64,000 bases of DNA from Clarireedia homoeocarpa (lineage: Eukaryota; Ascomycota; Leotiomycetes; Helotiales; Rutstroemiaceae): contig LNKV01000010.1 of the NCBI GenBank assembly GCA_001465935.1, positions 736,012 through 800,011 of the forward strand, given 5' to 3'. The position numbers and the translations under genes were made by a program. This document shows positions 46,403 to 57,623 of the stretch, in pieces. The first letter of the stretch is position 1; each line of letters opens with the position of its first letter. The notes beneath the pieces are model-generated. The model was not told the origin of the DNA and did no database searches. It worked only from the letters and a program-made list of their open reading frames with translations.

Positions 46403-47424
46403 ATATCATTACGAGAACCATACATGGACGGGTCATCAACCGCTTCGACGTCCAACTGATCGGGCCATTAAACTGGGATAATTGACAATGACGGAGCTAT
46501 GTAGTAGACCGGCGACGGCGTCGCCGAGTCTTCTATCAGATTAATCGATAACGAAAAAATACGAGAGTTAGAAGAAGAGTGATGGCGTGTTGCATTGGCT
46601 TTGCCCGCGTGAAGGTATTGCAGTCACAGTCAGCAGGGAAGCAAAAAAGGAATATTGAGGTGAAAATAATTACGTCGCGAATGGTTTGATTCGGCGACGC
46701 AACGCTTAAAGGCTTAACAGAGGCCATCGGATGGGGGTGCAAGGCAATACTCAATCCTTGGACTTACCAGTCTCATGGATGAAGGATTCTTACAACAAGT
46801 ATTGCAGCGCGATGTCACCGATAATCTCGACTGGATATTTTTTGTTTTTAAAAGCCATGATGGTGAAGAACGTGAAGATGCAGACCATGTTGCCCGGCAA
46901 GTGGTATGAGGGGAGTATTATCAAGACTTGAAATGGAGATATTTGTCTCTTTTGTCCCTTTCCGGTAGTAGTATCAAAAACATGGATGTCTCTGTCCAGA
47001 CTCAGGCAGCGGGGCCAATGTGGATAGCGCGATACTGCGCAAGTATCCAGTGAGGCTTCGATATAGTTGTCGCAGATTATGTTTGTAGGAAGGAAACGAA
47101 TTCAGAGCAGCCAATGAAGGGCTTTGCTCAAAGGTTTTAGATAGCAATCACTGGTACTACAGAGGATCAGTGGCGTAGACGATATTATACACGGCGTATA
47201 TCATCGATCAGCCCTGCTTGACACGCCTGATGGCTGCTGTTATGCCATCGCGGAGACAAAAATATTGGAATCTTACAACTGACAAGTTCATCCAAATGTC
47301 CAAATGGATTCTTATTGATGTTGATATCATATTCGAAAGTCTTAGATTAGCTAGATTAGACAAACACTCCTCTCCATCAGTATTCGCAACATCTATCCAT
47401 ATACTGCTTGACTCTCTTCACTGA

Positions 47425-48674
47425 TTAGGACAACTCGGCCTCAATCAAGCTCTCAGCAACACCAGGATAAGTATAAATCTTAACGATCTTCAATCCAACT
47501 TCCTTCAAGATCGACCTCCACTCCGCCTCGGTTCTTTCTCTTGTCGCAAGGAGAGCCAACGTCGTCATATCCATACTTGTGGCTGCCAAGGTTGGTTTCT
47601 CCTCACTGACGACAATCTCATGCACCAACACCTTCGAATAACCCTTCTTCAAAGCAGGTACCAAATTCTCCAAAATCTTAACACCATCTTCATCACTCCA
47701 ATCATGAAGAATAGAGTGAAGAGAATAAGCGCGGGCTCCCTTGACAGGTTGTGGTGTAAAGAAATCATGGGCATAGGCCTCGAACGGTCTTTCGTCACCA
47801 CTGAATGTTACACCAGCGATAACTGTATCCTGATCCTGGAGAACAATCCTTCCTGGGTGGGAAGTATGCTGAGCAGCGAACGCAGCAACATCATGGCCTC
47901 GTGCACCTCCAACATCCACCAACAAAACGTCACTAGAGGAGGCATCGAAACCCGAGATGAGACGCTCGGATACAGGGTAGAAGTCTGGATCATACCAATT
48001 CGCCTTTCCTGCACGGTACGTACTCATGAAGGAAGCGAAATATTGTAGATTGGGTGGAGTCGCTTCCAGCCATTCAAAAAATCGAAGGTCGGTTTTGTGT
48101 GCGTCTTGATAAGGACCATCAATTCCTCCAAGTGTGGGTGACTTATATCCTGTCTTCTTAAAGAATTCGGGGAACCCATTAAATGAAGGACGAATGGTAT
48201 CATAGCAAAAGGCGATACCATGTTGATAATTCTCCTCGGCCAGATCATTGCTCAATTTCGTGGCGTGGAATGTACCATGATAGTAAGTAACGAGGTTCGT
48301 TGCCACGAGATGTCTAGTCAGACGTTGTAACAAAACAAGATCAACACCTGTCTTTTTCGAAAGCGCCGAAGCGTCGAGTCCAGCGTCGCCAGCTTCCTTT
48401 AGGTGTTGGAAAAGTTTGACGTCTACAGCCAGGCGGATGTTGGCTGACATAGCCGGCTTATGCATTGTCATCAGGGAAGAGACATATTCCGGGGATCAAA
48501 GCTCACCTCTGCCCAGAAACTTCGCTGGATGAACTCGCTTGGAATTTCAAGCGCAGAAACCAACGCACGGCTATGCTCAATAAGAGCCTCCCTCGAGCCA
48601 GCCTCGTTCTTCTCGAATGCCTTTCCAGCTGCAGAAAGGGCGTCCAGAATGGATGGAACTGATGGAGCAGTCAT
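47425..48674 (-). CDS. SAM-dependent O-methyltransferase (COMT-type)
   Basis: Exons 48674-48507 and 48456-47425 (50-bp intron) give 399 aa. The protein should transfer a methyl group from S-adenosylmethionine to a hydroxyl of a small aromatic or polyketide-like compound. Seen: a helical N-terminal dimerisation region with a winged-helix part (DASALSKKTGVDLVLLQRLTRHL), the SAM-binding motif VLLVDVGGARGHDVAAFA, the acidic loop IVLQDQD, and the catalytic-base block HSILHDWSDEDGVKILENL with the expected His. Length is normal for fungal secondary-metabolism OMTs. There is no signal peptide, so a cytosolic site is expected. It heads a run of four minus-strand metabolic genes spread over 10 kb. Confidence 0.93.
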
Positions 48675-50173
48675 GGTGATTTGCTTTTCGCGGAATGAGA
48701 GTTTGCACTGATGCACGCAAGAGAAAAAAGCCGTCCGAGACCCCCTCCCACGTGGAATTGCTGTTTCTTTTTTAGCAATGATATAGGGGAGCAAGGATAG
48801 AAAGCCAGTATCTAACTACATTTATACGTGATCTACTACTACTGATCTGGGCTCTATCCTATCCAAATTCTCCCTGAGAAGTACATAGATATCTGAGGCC
48901 GATAGAAATCAGAGAAAGACACACTATTGAAGAATGATTCATGCTTGGCCAGATCTAGATATGAAAGATACTGATTAGTATTCATGGTCCAGCCAATGGC
49001 TGCCGATCCTCATAAGCTAGAGCAACTAGAGCAACTAAAAAATGAGCCATTGCCATTGCGCCGAACAAAAGAAAAAACAAATACCAAGATGCGAATACCG
49101 TTGACTATTGACTGTTGCTCGGCTTGGGAGTCTAAAAGGCGATCTATTCGTTGTGGTTATCACCGGCGCCCGTTGCAAAAATCCGGGGCCGTGAAGGCGC
49201 AAACTCCAATTCGCTTTTTATGCCGTGCTCGGTACAAATCAAATCATTACAAGGCTGAAGTAAGGATTCCAGCGAGTATACTCGTTCGCCTTGTTCCGAG
49301 TACGAATGGTGGTACATGCATACTAAGGAAATGAAAAAAGGAGAACATCGGATGCTGCGATCCTAGGCCCTTACGACTAGATACCCCAATGCCTCAGATA
49401 CCTGAACCAGCATTCAGCAAGATCTTGGGTTTCACCGGTCGGGACTCGACAGACGAAGAAGCAGTATTATGGAACTGATTCGACACTTTGATACATTGAT
49501 GATGCTTTGTACGAGGTATATCCTATATCCTTGACCCGACTCCACCAACTAAGCTACGACGTACTTGCACTAACTGGCTGTTTGTATTCCCAAATTTCTT
49601 TTTTCTTCTGCTAGACTAGTTCTAGAGGAGTGCTAGAGTCCTAGAGTCCTAGAGTCCTAGAGTCCTAGAGTCCTAGAGTCCTAGAGTCCTAGAGTGCTAG
49701 AGTGCTAGAGTGCTAGAGTCCTAGAGTCCTAGAGTCCTAGAATGCTTCGTTTGTTAGGTGTTCCCAGCCCCCCTCCCCACACCAACGCCAACAACAACCG
49801 CTATCAAATGAACTAAACATCATTCCAACCCGAACCCAAGCACATCTGGAGATTTGTCGGCAGATTCCCAGATTCCGCATCAGAGGCAAAAGAGGCAAAA
49901 ATGTACGAAGGTAAGATTGCTTCCTCTGCGTCTTCTTGCGAATCAAGGTTCCAAGCTCCCAACCCCAACCCCATCTCCATTCCCATGGTAAGTTACTGTC
50001 CAGGAATCGATACGTCCGCGACAATTATTACGGGGCAGAGGGGTGCTATGATATGTGCTTTGCATCCCTAGCAAATTGGCCTTCGATCGATGTCTACATA
50101 TTTTCCTGGGGTCCGCGCATTTCCGATTCCGAGTGTCTCCCATATTATATGGACTGATTGAATATCACCGACA
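48675..50173. other. Intergenic with octamer satellite
   Basis: This region lies between the divergently transcribed O-methyltransferase and rhodopsin-like genes. It contains AGAGCAACT duplications near 49020-49038 and a 112-bp octamer satellite. No gene is supported. Confidence 0.5.
49629..49740. repeat. AGTCCTAG octanucleotide satellite, 14 units
   Basis: Fourteen head-to-tail 8-bp units make up exactly 112 bp. Most read AGTCCTAG. Unit 1 and a block of three consecutive internal units read AGTGCTAG, which indicates local unit duplication after the C-to-G change. Confidence 0.95.
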
Positions 50174-51612
50174 ATGGCCACCTTTAATATGGATGTGAAT
50201 TTCAGCGAGAGCCGAGCAGTGCAGATTAACGTGATCGGGTGGGTGTTCACGGGCACGGCCATTGCAACGGTTTTCTTGAAGTTGTTTGCTCGGGCGCAAA
50301 TCGTGAAGAGATTCGATTGGGATGACTTCTTCATCTTTTTTTCACTGGTACGTAACTGAAAGCACCACTCAGTAGGTCAAGGCTGATGTGTTTCCTAGGG
50401 ACTCAGTATTATCGCTACTGCCTTGGTATCATATTCAGTCACACGTGGTTTAGGCCGACACACCGTAGCAGTACTTGCTGAACATGGAGAAGCAAGATTG
50501 GTAGAAACCGCCATGTGGCAGGCTTTGGGATATTGTGCATAGCGCCTCCGCTCATCAAAGTCGTGGATTCTAAGCTAACGAACACAGCTTTCAGTATTGG
50601 TCCGTTCGAGCAACTCCAGCTCCAGCATGTTCTGACCTAACATGGCTCTATCTAGGTTCATTCAGTTTCCCCAATATATCCATCGCCATCCTCGTCAACA
50701 ATCTCATCAATCCGAACCCGCTTCGCAGGAACCTTCTCTTCGGCATGGTCATATTACAGGTCGTTTTTGCACTTGTATCGGTCTTTTTAATCTTCCTTCA
50801 GTGTAGCCCTACCCAAGCACTCTGGCATCCATCCATTAAAGGGAAATGTTGGGATCCTTCAATTTTCAACGGCTTTTCGTACTGGGTCAGTGCTCATACG
50901 ACAATGACTGACATAATTCTTGCCATCGTCCCAATTAAAGTCTTCTGGAATCTTCAAATGCGATTTTCAACGCGACTCGGTCTATGCATAATGATGGGAT
51001 TGACATTGTTGTCGGCGGTTGTGACAGTGATCAAAGCGACCTACTTACATCTTTTCACAGATCGCACTGACCCTCGTTAGTACTCCTTACACCAATTTCT
51101 GAAGCTAGTAATTAACTTGCAACAGTATACAACGTTGTGCCATTGGTACTCTGGGGACTGTAAGTAGCCTCCTCTTTCTCCATGCAGCTGTGCTACTTCT
51201 TCGATTCGATTCGCCACTCCTTTGATCCTTATACATGACAGTTTATATTCTGACATCACTTCATAGTATTGAGCAAAATGTCGTGATAATCGCAGCTTGC
51301 ATTCCTACACTTCGCCCATTCTTTCACAAGGCGTTTGGATGCGAATCTTCATTCAGCAGTACAGGTCTATCGGCCACTCGTTTGGGACCGGGCTTCAAGC
51401 GTGCATCTCTGCCCACAAATAACGATGTCATGAGATTCAACTCCGAATCCGACATCCAATTCGATGAGATACACCCTAAGGAATGTGATGATACAGAAAG
51501 CCACAATAGTCAGCAAGGAATTTGGCAGACCACGGAGGTCAACGTGGAGAGTGATAGTATGCGAGATGTAGAGAATGATCCATTGCCGAAAGTTGGATTA
51601 CCCCAAGTCTAA
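50174..51612 (+). CDS. Rhodopsin-domain (Pth11-like) seven-helix membrane protein
   Basis: Six exons: 50174-50347, 50399-50534, 50588-50599, 50656-51075, 51126-51159 and 51267-51612, giving 373 aa; introns are 51, 53, 56, 50 and 107 bp. The protein has seven hydrophobic segments, including VIGWVFTGTAIATVFLKLF and PNISIAILVNNL. The extracellular loop contains the family's CSPTQALW and GKCWD motifs, and YNVVPLVLWGL and VVIIAACIPTLRPFF come later. The DDFFIF motif after helix 1 is also usual. The C-terminal 100 residues are polar and cytosolic. Relatives include the appressorium receptor Pth11 subfamily, but there is no CFEM domain here. Exon 3 is a 12-nt microexon, chosen because it alone keeps frame and gives SFSIGSFSFPNIS. 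A signalling role is likely but unproved. Confidence 0.85.
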
Positions 51613-52048
51613 GGAATTCATTGAGATGTAATTTTGCGATGCAATGAAGTTTATGAATGGGACACAGATGGTATCACTTGAAGGAGCAGTGAACATTATT
51701 CTAGTTTGACCATCAATATGTATTATGTATATGTACAACAGAAATAAACGACATTTCTTCATCTGAGACAGGGCGTTCGGAAAGCAAGGACAGCCAAATC
51801 GCTCAAGTGAATTTATGACACAAGTGTTGTACAGACCACCGAGGATTCTCGTAGATTTGTAAAATAGTCTTTCATATCGTAGAAGCGTACTGCGACTGTT
51901 TTTGAATATCAGATATAACTAGATACTACAGAGTGTTTCTATTCACCAGCCACCAACAAAACTTGGAAGGAAAAAGCTATTTGAGTTATTTGGCATATGG
52001 TGGCAGAAGTCCTCCGAGAATCACAAGTGTTGGTCTGTTGTTTACATT

Positions 52049-52644
52049 TGTTCCGGTCCATACGTAAATTTGTTGATTTATGAATAGACTACGTCCATTG
52101 GCCAATAGACTGGATTTATGACTGGACTAGTCTATTGGCCAATGGACGTAGTCGACGTGTATATAGGAGGCTATTCATAAATGGACTATGTCTATATAAA
52201 TACTTTTAATTTGTATCTCAAATAGTCTATTTATAAATCAATATAGTCTATATTGCTTAGTATTACAGTCAGCTTAGGTTGGTGCAGATCAATCCGGATT
52301 TTGCAAATAGAGCTATATCTCAGTCTATTTATAAGTAGATATTTGTTCTTTGCATTCGTACTTCTCATCTTGGATTATATCTATAAACTTATTTTTGATC
52401 TCCCTAGGGAAGTTATCGATAATCGAGGAGAGCGCTAGCGAGGTTACAATAATTATAATACTAGCTAAGTAGTATAGTATAGAAGGAAAAAGGATTATCA
52501 ACCTTCAGAACTATACATTTGTGCGGTGGATACTTCCCTCTCTAGGGCATTAACGAATGAACTAAGTCCATTTATAAATAGCCTCAATTTACACATCGAC
52601 TACGTCCATTCATGAAATGGGGAAATTTACCTATGGACCGGAAC
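52049..52644. mobile_element. MITE-like non-autonomous element with terminal inverted repeats
   Basis: The ends carry inverted repeats of about 22 bp. The left end is TGTTCCGGTCCATACGTAAA; the right end, read on the minus strand, is TGTTCCGGTCCATAGGTAAA. The 596-bp body is A+T-rich, has no coding frame, and is built of repeated GACTACGTCCATT and TCTATTTATAAAT words in both orientations. Flanks read ACATTT on the left and AGATTT on the right, perhaps a target duplication with one mismatch. The structure fits a foldback MITE derived from a DNA transposon. I cannot name the superfamily. Confidence 0.75.
52087..52153. repeat. Perfect 25-bp inverted repeat with 17-bp spacer inside the MITE
   Basis: Arms 52087-52111 and 52129-52153 are exact reverse complements (beginning GACTACGTCCATTGGCCAAT). 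Each arm also contains the self-complementary ATTGGCCAAT. The DNA or its RNA would fold into a strong hairpin. Confidence 0.95.
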
Positions 52645-53126
52645 AGATTTGTTAATGCGGAGTTCAGCCACTCCCCGTTTTATGTGTATCTAGCAAGAGC
52701 AGATGTTCTCCAGCACGTTATGCAAAAACACCAGTGTACAATTAATGTGCCACACAAAAGCATCTCTCTCACCTTTTCGATTGGCCAGCTGCATGTAAGA
52801 TGTTTGCTAGCTGTCTACTATTCACTTGTTCTCTATCCGTTGACTTGGGAAACAGTACTTCATTATGTCGATCACACTGCTCCGACATTTATAATAATAC
52901 AGTTTATTCGTTTTGTCTTCTTTTTCATACTTTAAGTACAACCCTCATACTTTACGAATGCGTTACTTGGAACGTTCATTGCCTGGATCAAGTACTGTAG
53001 TCATGGATTCTCCCCTGATGTTCTCCGCCGAGGCTTACCGAGATGAGGCTCTCAGCAGCACCGGAAAAGTACAAATTGAGAAACGGTAGAGCGAAGAGCG
53101 TGCAAAGCGACTTCACATCTACGACT

Positions 53127-55274
53127 CTACGATATAGTTATTACATATTTTCCACCAGCCAAGTCCTTGATAGACACAATTGATTGGTTTGTGACGTCAA
53201 TGTCAGTTGTCCCACCGGGGCCATCTAACGAGAACTTCGTCCAGTGTGGTGTAACCAGCATCTCAAGGTCCCCTGATGTTCCTTCAGGTGTCTCGAAAAC
53301 CCCTAGAAAGGCACATGTAGTATTGTGCCAGCTCACAGAGAAATTGCCCAGTGGAGTTTCGTACCCCGCTTTGAGGCTCTCAAGTCCACCCAGAGCAGGG
53401 GCAATCTTCCATGTCTGTCCTGCTGCGGTGCTGAGCTGAAGTCCAGCACCCAAGAATGATAAGCTTGATGTTGGACCTGTTGCCCAGCCATGCGCATGAC
53501 TGACTCTTGGGTCGTTCTGGTAAGCCGGGTAAGCCAAGCTACCATCATTTGAGTAACCTTCGATGAAAGTCGAGTTCGTCATACGGGGATCATCGAGCAT
53601 AAAATCTGCCCACATCATCTCAATCAATTCAACTGCACGGTCGGCCCTTCCAACTTTATAGTGAGCCTGAACCTCGAATCCTGACACAAAAGGAGAGATG
53701 GTAACACCTCCTTCAGGTGCCGGTGCGCCGTATGGCCGAATCCAACGTGCTGTAAGAGAGTCGCTAACTGCCACGGCGCGTGTTCCATTAGCAACCCCCG
53801 AGAGAACTGCCCATGCATTTCCATCTTGAGGATGCAACACTTTCTGGGTGTCGTTGTCCCAGTAAAGTTTGGAGGCGTCATCCCAGAGAAGCGAATTCGC
53901 AGCTGGCGGAATGCCGGCTGCAGATGCAGCCCAAGCTGTGGAATTGCTCGTGTCATTCATGATTAATGCTAGGGCTAGAGCATTCTGGAGAGTGAAGTAG
54001 AGTATGGAATTGGCCTTAGAATATGTTAGGCACTTAAAAAAATTTGAGAAGGAAGGATTCTTGTTGATGGGTAATGATACACCAAATTCAGATTATGAAG
54101 CTCACCTCGATATTGTGCCCGCCCATACCTACCCGGAGCCAGTCAGCTGAAGAAGTAACATTTGCTAAGCCAGTGGAATCAATAAATTGAAGTAAATAAT
54201 TGACACCAAGTTTGTACTGGATCCAATAAGATGATAGATAATCATGATCGCCGGTGAATAGATAATAGTCGTAGATGTCGTTGAGAGTGTGGCAGTGATA
54301 TGTAAAACTCCACAGAAAAACGGTTGTATTACTCTTATTGTCAATATATTCATTGAAAGGTGCGCCTGCATATGGAAGTCGTCCATCGGCTTGTTGAAGG
54401 CGCATTAACGAGTCAATACCGTTGCGAATAGGATCAAGGCTATTTGTTGAGACGAAAATCGATGGACCAGAAATAGCGATATCGCCAGGCCACACCAGTC
54501 TATCTCTCTTGCCTCCATCAACTAAGACCGAAGTGCCGTCTATGCCATAGTCAGCTAGTGTCTTAACCTCAATTCGATTGACTCACTGGAGATGGTGTAG
54601 TTGTATTCCCAGCCGGCAAGTGGCAAGCCTAAAGAGTTCCCTGTGGTAGGATCTACCGAGCAAAGCTGGTTTGTGTAGGCTCCTGCATACCACACACGAT
54701 TCAACTTTTCACTACTACTATGAAAATATCCGGTATACGCAGCAGGATCTTCCAGTTCAGGCGACGCGATCCAATATACCGTCAAATTTGAAATTCCCAC
54801 CGTGCCAGTCGCATTGTGCACAATAGTCATGTACCGAAATCCACCGCGTTGATGTGCTTTATCGGCTTTGTATGTACCCGTCCCAGTCAGATCCAACCAC
54901 AAAGGTAGATCTAGGCCTTCGTCCTGAGTAGCATCACATGTTTCCGCACTGATCCACATGCTGCTTTCAGTGAAGGTGAATCCAATCGCTTCATTGGTAC
55001 CGTTCAGTATGTCGACTTGGAAGCTGACTGTACCGGCGATATTTATTCCAAAGTCCAGAGTCACATATGAGCCTCCTCCATGAAATATTGTTGATAATTG
55101 ACATGTTGGGTTGATGAGATTTGCGGCATCTTCAACAACACCACCTGTCTGTAGGATCGAGGCTGGGCTCAAGGTTCTTGAAGATGGTGCTAAGATGTAA
55201 TCACTATACTTCGTATCGGCCGACACGAAACCAAGCAAGGGCGCCTGGGCTCGTAAGATTGCGCTGAGTCTCAT
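53127..55274 (-). CDS. GH78-like alpha-L-rhamnosidase (six-hairpin glycosidase), secreted
   Basis: Exons 55274-54587, 54539-54106 and 54014-53127 give 669 aa; introns are 47 and 91 bp. The predicted role is removal of rhamnose from plant glycosides or pectin side chains outside the cell. The N-terminus is hydrophobic (MRLSAILRAQAPLLGFVSAD), compatible with a signal peptide. A beta-sandwich part follows with GGSYVTLDFGINIAGTVSF. The (alpha/alpha)6 catalytic barrel starts with DGGKRDRLVWPGDIAIS, the usual general-acid region, and includes GRLPYAG and a C-terminal EGYSNDGSLAYPAY with HGWATGPTSSL. A beta-rich C-terminal domain closes the protein. Many N-glycosylation sites are visible. A TATAAA box (minus strand, 55319-55324) lies 45 bp before the ATG. 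The fold is confident; the exact substrate is inferred from the family. Confidence 0.87.
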
Positions 55275-56550
55275 GGTTGGCGGCTGATCCGGAGGATTCT
55301 TTCAAGAACAATGACCACTTTATAGACTGAGTACCACTCGCAGTATTTTTTTATACAAGACGAAGGTCCTGGAATATAATAGGGAACGAGGGCTGGTATG
55401 ATCCGGAGTAGTTTCTACCGAGCATCGATGAACGTATAAGTGCAGGGTCCACTACTTCGGTGGACTGATGGGCCGTGTGGATGGGAATCTGGGGAAACTA
55501 CAAGGTACACACTACTTATACAGTAATTGAAGTGGAATCCCTAATGTAGAGGTTTCCACACCGCCGTCTCCAGGCCAGGCTGTGTGTACTTTTGCCTGTG
55601 CTTTGTACTCTGGTGGAGTCCAGATCCGCCATGCAATTCGAGCTTGATTGAGTTGTACTCCATGATGACTTGTTTCGTGATGTTGTGTTGTGAAGAGACG
55701 TTTACTTACTGTCATGTAATGTAGCCACTGCTATTTGTGTTGGTTGGGCTTTAGACCGAATATCCGAGCACATATGAGCCAAGTGAGCCAACACCAACGG
55801 AGGCTGCCGTCTTCCCCACTATATGAGGAGGCAGCATGAGAAGGCAGCACGAGGAGGCAGCACGTGGATAGTATTACCCTAGCAAGTTGGGTCGGTTCAA
55901 TCACGGGAAAGCTGATGGAGACACATGACATGACGTATCTGCTCGGAAACTCCAGATCACGAAAAACCTAATTTTCTTTTGCGGGGTAGACTAAGCGTGC
56001 TAAGTTTGGCAATCTACGACTAACTACAAAGGGCAGAATTGTACAAGTACAAAATCATTACAGCATGATGAGCTGAGAGGCACTCGGGAAACATCAGACC
56101 GAGGCAGTCTTTACTAAAATTTCGTCGCCACTATGGAACGTACGTCCACCTCTTCGTACCATGGAATTAGATTTTACCAAGGGCTTATATACTCCCATGT
56201 TACTCCTTTCCTCGTCAATTTAATGGAAGGTCTTGTGCCACTCAAGAATCATTTGAGTTTGTTCCTCAATTAAGTGGCGATGCGCAGTCTAAATCTCACA
56301 GGCAGACTTTTCCTTCTGCCTCTGGGACGCCTCCGTATTAGCCTAGATAACCGCGTTGAGATTGCTCCCAAGGCCATCAGTCAGCGAGACTCCTTCGGCT
56401 GGACATACGCTCAGCCCAAAGCTCAAGGCATTGCGGCGCAAGCTTTTGTTGACAAAATCGTTTGATTTTTCATACTTTTGGAGGACCACAGAGGTATCCC
56501 AGTCTTTGAGGTCTATTCTAGAGTGACTGACGGTGGATTGCTACTATATC
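55275..56550. other. Intergenic
   Basis: No supported gene. A GAGGAGGCAGCAC-type 14-bp unit is repeated about three times at 55826-55866. The right part probably held the 3' half of the decayed HET gene, but I could not recognise it. Confidence 0.45.
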
Positions 56551-57623
56551 TTATTTGCACCACCCTATCTCCGATGGAACCGGCATTGAATACGCATATT
56601 CCTTCGGTACGCGGTCGGCTAGGAAGCCATCCCGGCACGATACCGCAAATTTCGCCGATACTGTGAAGTAGGCGTCAGTGTAGATGGCGCCCATGCGCGC
56701 CAGCTGCTCGTTTCTGTCACACGCGGAGTCTTGCACTACACAGAGGGCATCGACCTATACCTACTCAATCCCACTCTCCTTGCACAGATCAATACATCTT
56801 GCATCGTTTGCGGTAATGTCTTGATCACAATACCACGCATATGTGACGCTAGATTGGTGCACGTGGTCTTCACTTGTCCAGATTTTGGGGCTTGCTCTCA
56901 GGGGTCCTCGCCAGGACCCCAGCAGTATCCAAGCGCAATTTACTTCCCGCGAGCTGGGGCAGAGGAACAGAAGAGATACACTGTCTCTGGCTCAGATGCA
57001 CTGAGCCTCAGTATGCGTCGAGGGAGAATTGAGTCTGAGAGCTTGGGGCAGGTAGGATTATTTGCATCTCAGTTTTACAGTAGGTCGAAAGTGCGAGAGG
57101 AGGAGATATTGATGTATGGCGTGTGTGTTTTGACGAATTCTGCGGCTGGGTTGTCTGTTTATCTTTTTAGCGAGGAATACCTTATCGAGCTAAGAAGTGG
57201 TAGAGCAGAAACTGAGGCAGGAAAGCTAGAGAAATGACGATAAACTTACTGTCCCTAACAGAAATCCTAAAGTGATGTTCTTTCACCCTATCCACAGTCA
57301 CATTAACACCCGCCCCCCATATACTTACTTTCAAATGCTTAAATTTTACTTCCACATCATCGCTATCTTTGCCCTGCGCCCACGGAAGAATCCACGTGAC
57401 TGTTGCTGCGAGACGAGCCAGTGAAGCTCGCTGCACAGGGGAAATTTGGAGGTCGCGAGGACAGAGCGCTGGGAAAGTATGTGATGTTGTAGTGGCGCCT
57501 AGGGTACTGTGGGATTTCTTGAGGGTGAAAAGGTGCGTGCAGGGGGTGTAGAGTTGTGGGGTTAGATGATTGCTGGTGCTGGAGGCGGGGACTTTAACTT
57601 TGAAATTTGATATACGGTTTTCT
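56551..57623 (-). pseudogene. HET-domain (heterokaryon incompatibility) pseudogene, 5' side lost in A+T block
   Basis: The minus strand shows HET-domain pieces in the right order but in different frames. An N-terminal region (57623 to about 57255) contains LCPRDLQISPVQRASLARLA and is open, with no ATG, up to the A+T-rich junction. GYCWG is at 56930-56916, and TLPQTMQDVLICARRVGLSRY follows. VDALCVVQDS and RNEQLARMGAIYTDAYFTVSA then follow in another frame, down to about 56560. Breaks seen: TAA at 56942-56940, TGA at 56900-56898, a frameshift near 56755 that destroys the WxDxLC tryptophan, and a stop at 56551. Intact HET proteins trigger cell death when unlike fungal strains fuse. This copy cannot make the full domain. 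Its start is either inside the A+T block or was removed by that insertion. Confidence 0.8.

Larger units (their letters stand above)
45067..47424. other. Intergenic; one very short spliced ORF candidate
   Basis: This 2.4 kb region has a TCATGAGTAG decamer repeated three times at 45264-45297 and a palindromic GGCGACGGCGTCGCC at 46512-46526. It also has a plausible but very short spliced reading frame at 46281-46402, listed separately. Longer frames, such as 45808-46320 on the plus strand, have no recognisable domain. Confidence 0.45.
51613..53126. other. Intergenic, containing a MITE-like element
   Basis: Apart from the palindromic element at 52049-52644 there is no supported gene. The rest is flank of the rhodopsin-like and GH78-like genes. 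Confidence 0.5.

Noticed and set aside
49629..49740. Regular repeats considered as a CRISPR array
   Set aside because: Units are 8 bp with no spacers and the genome is eukaryotic; it is a simple satellite.
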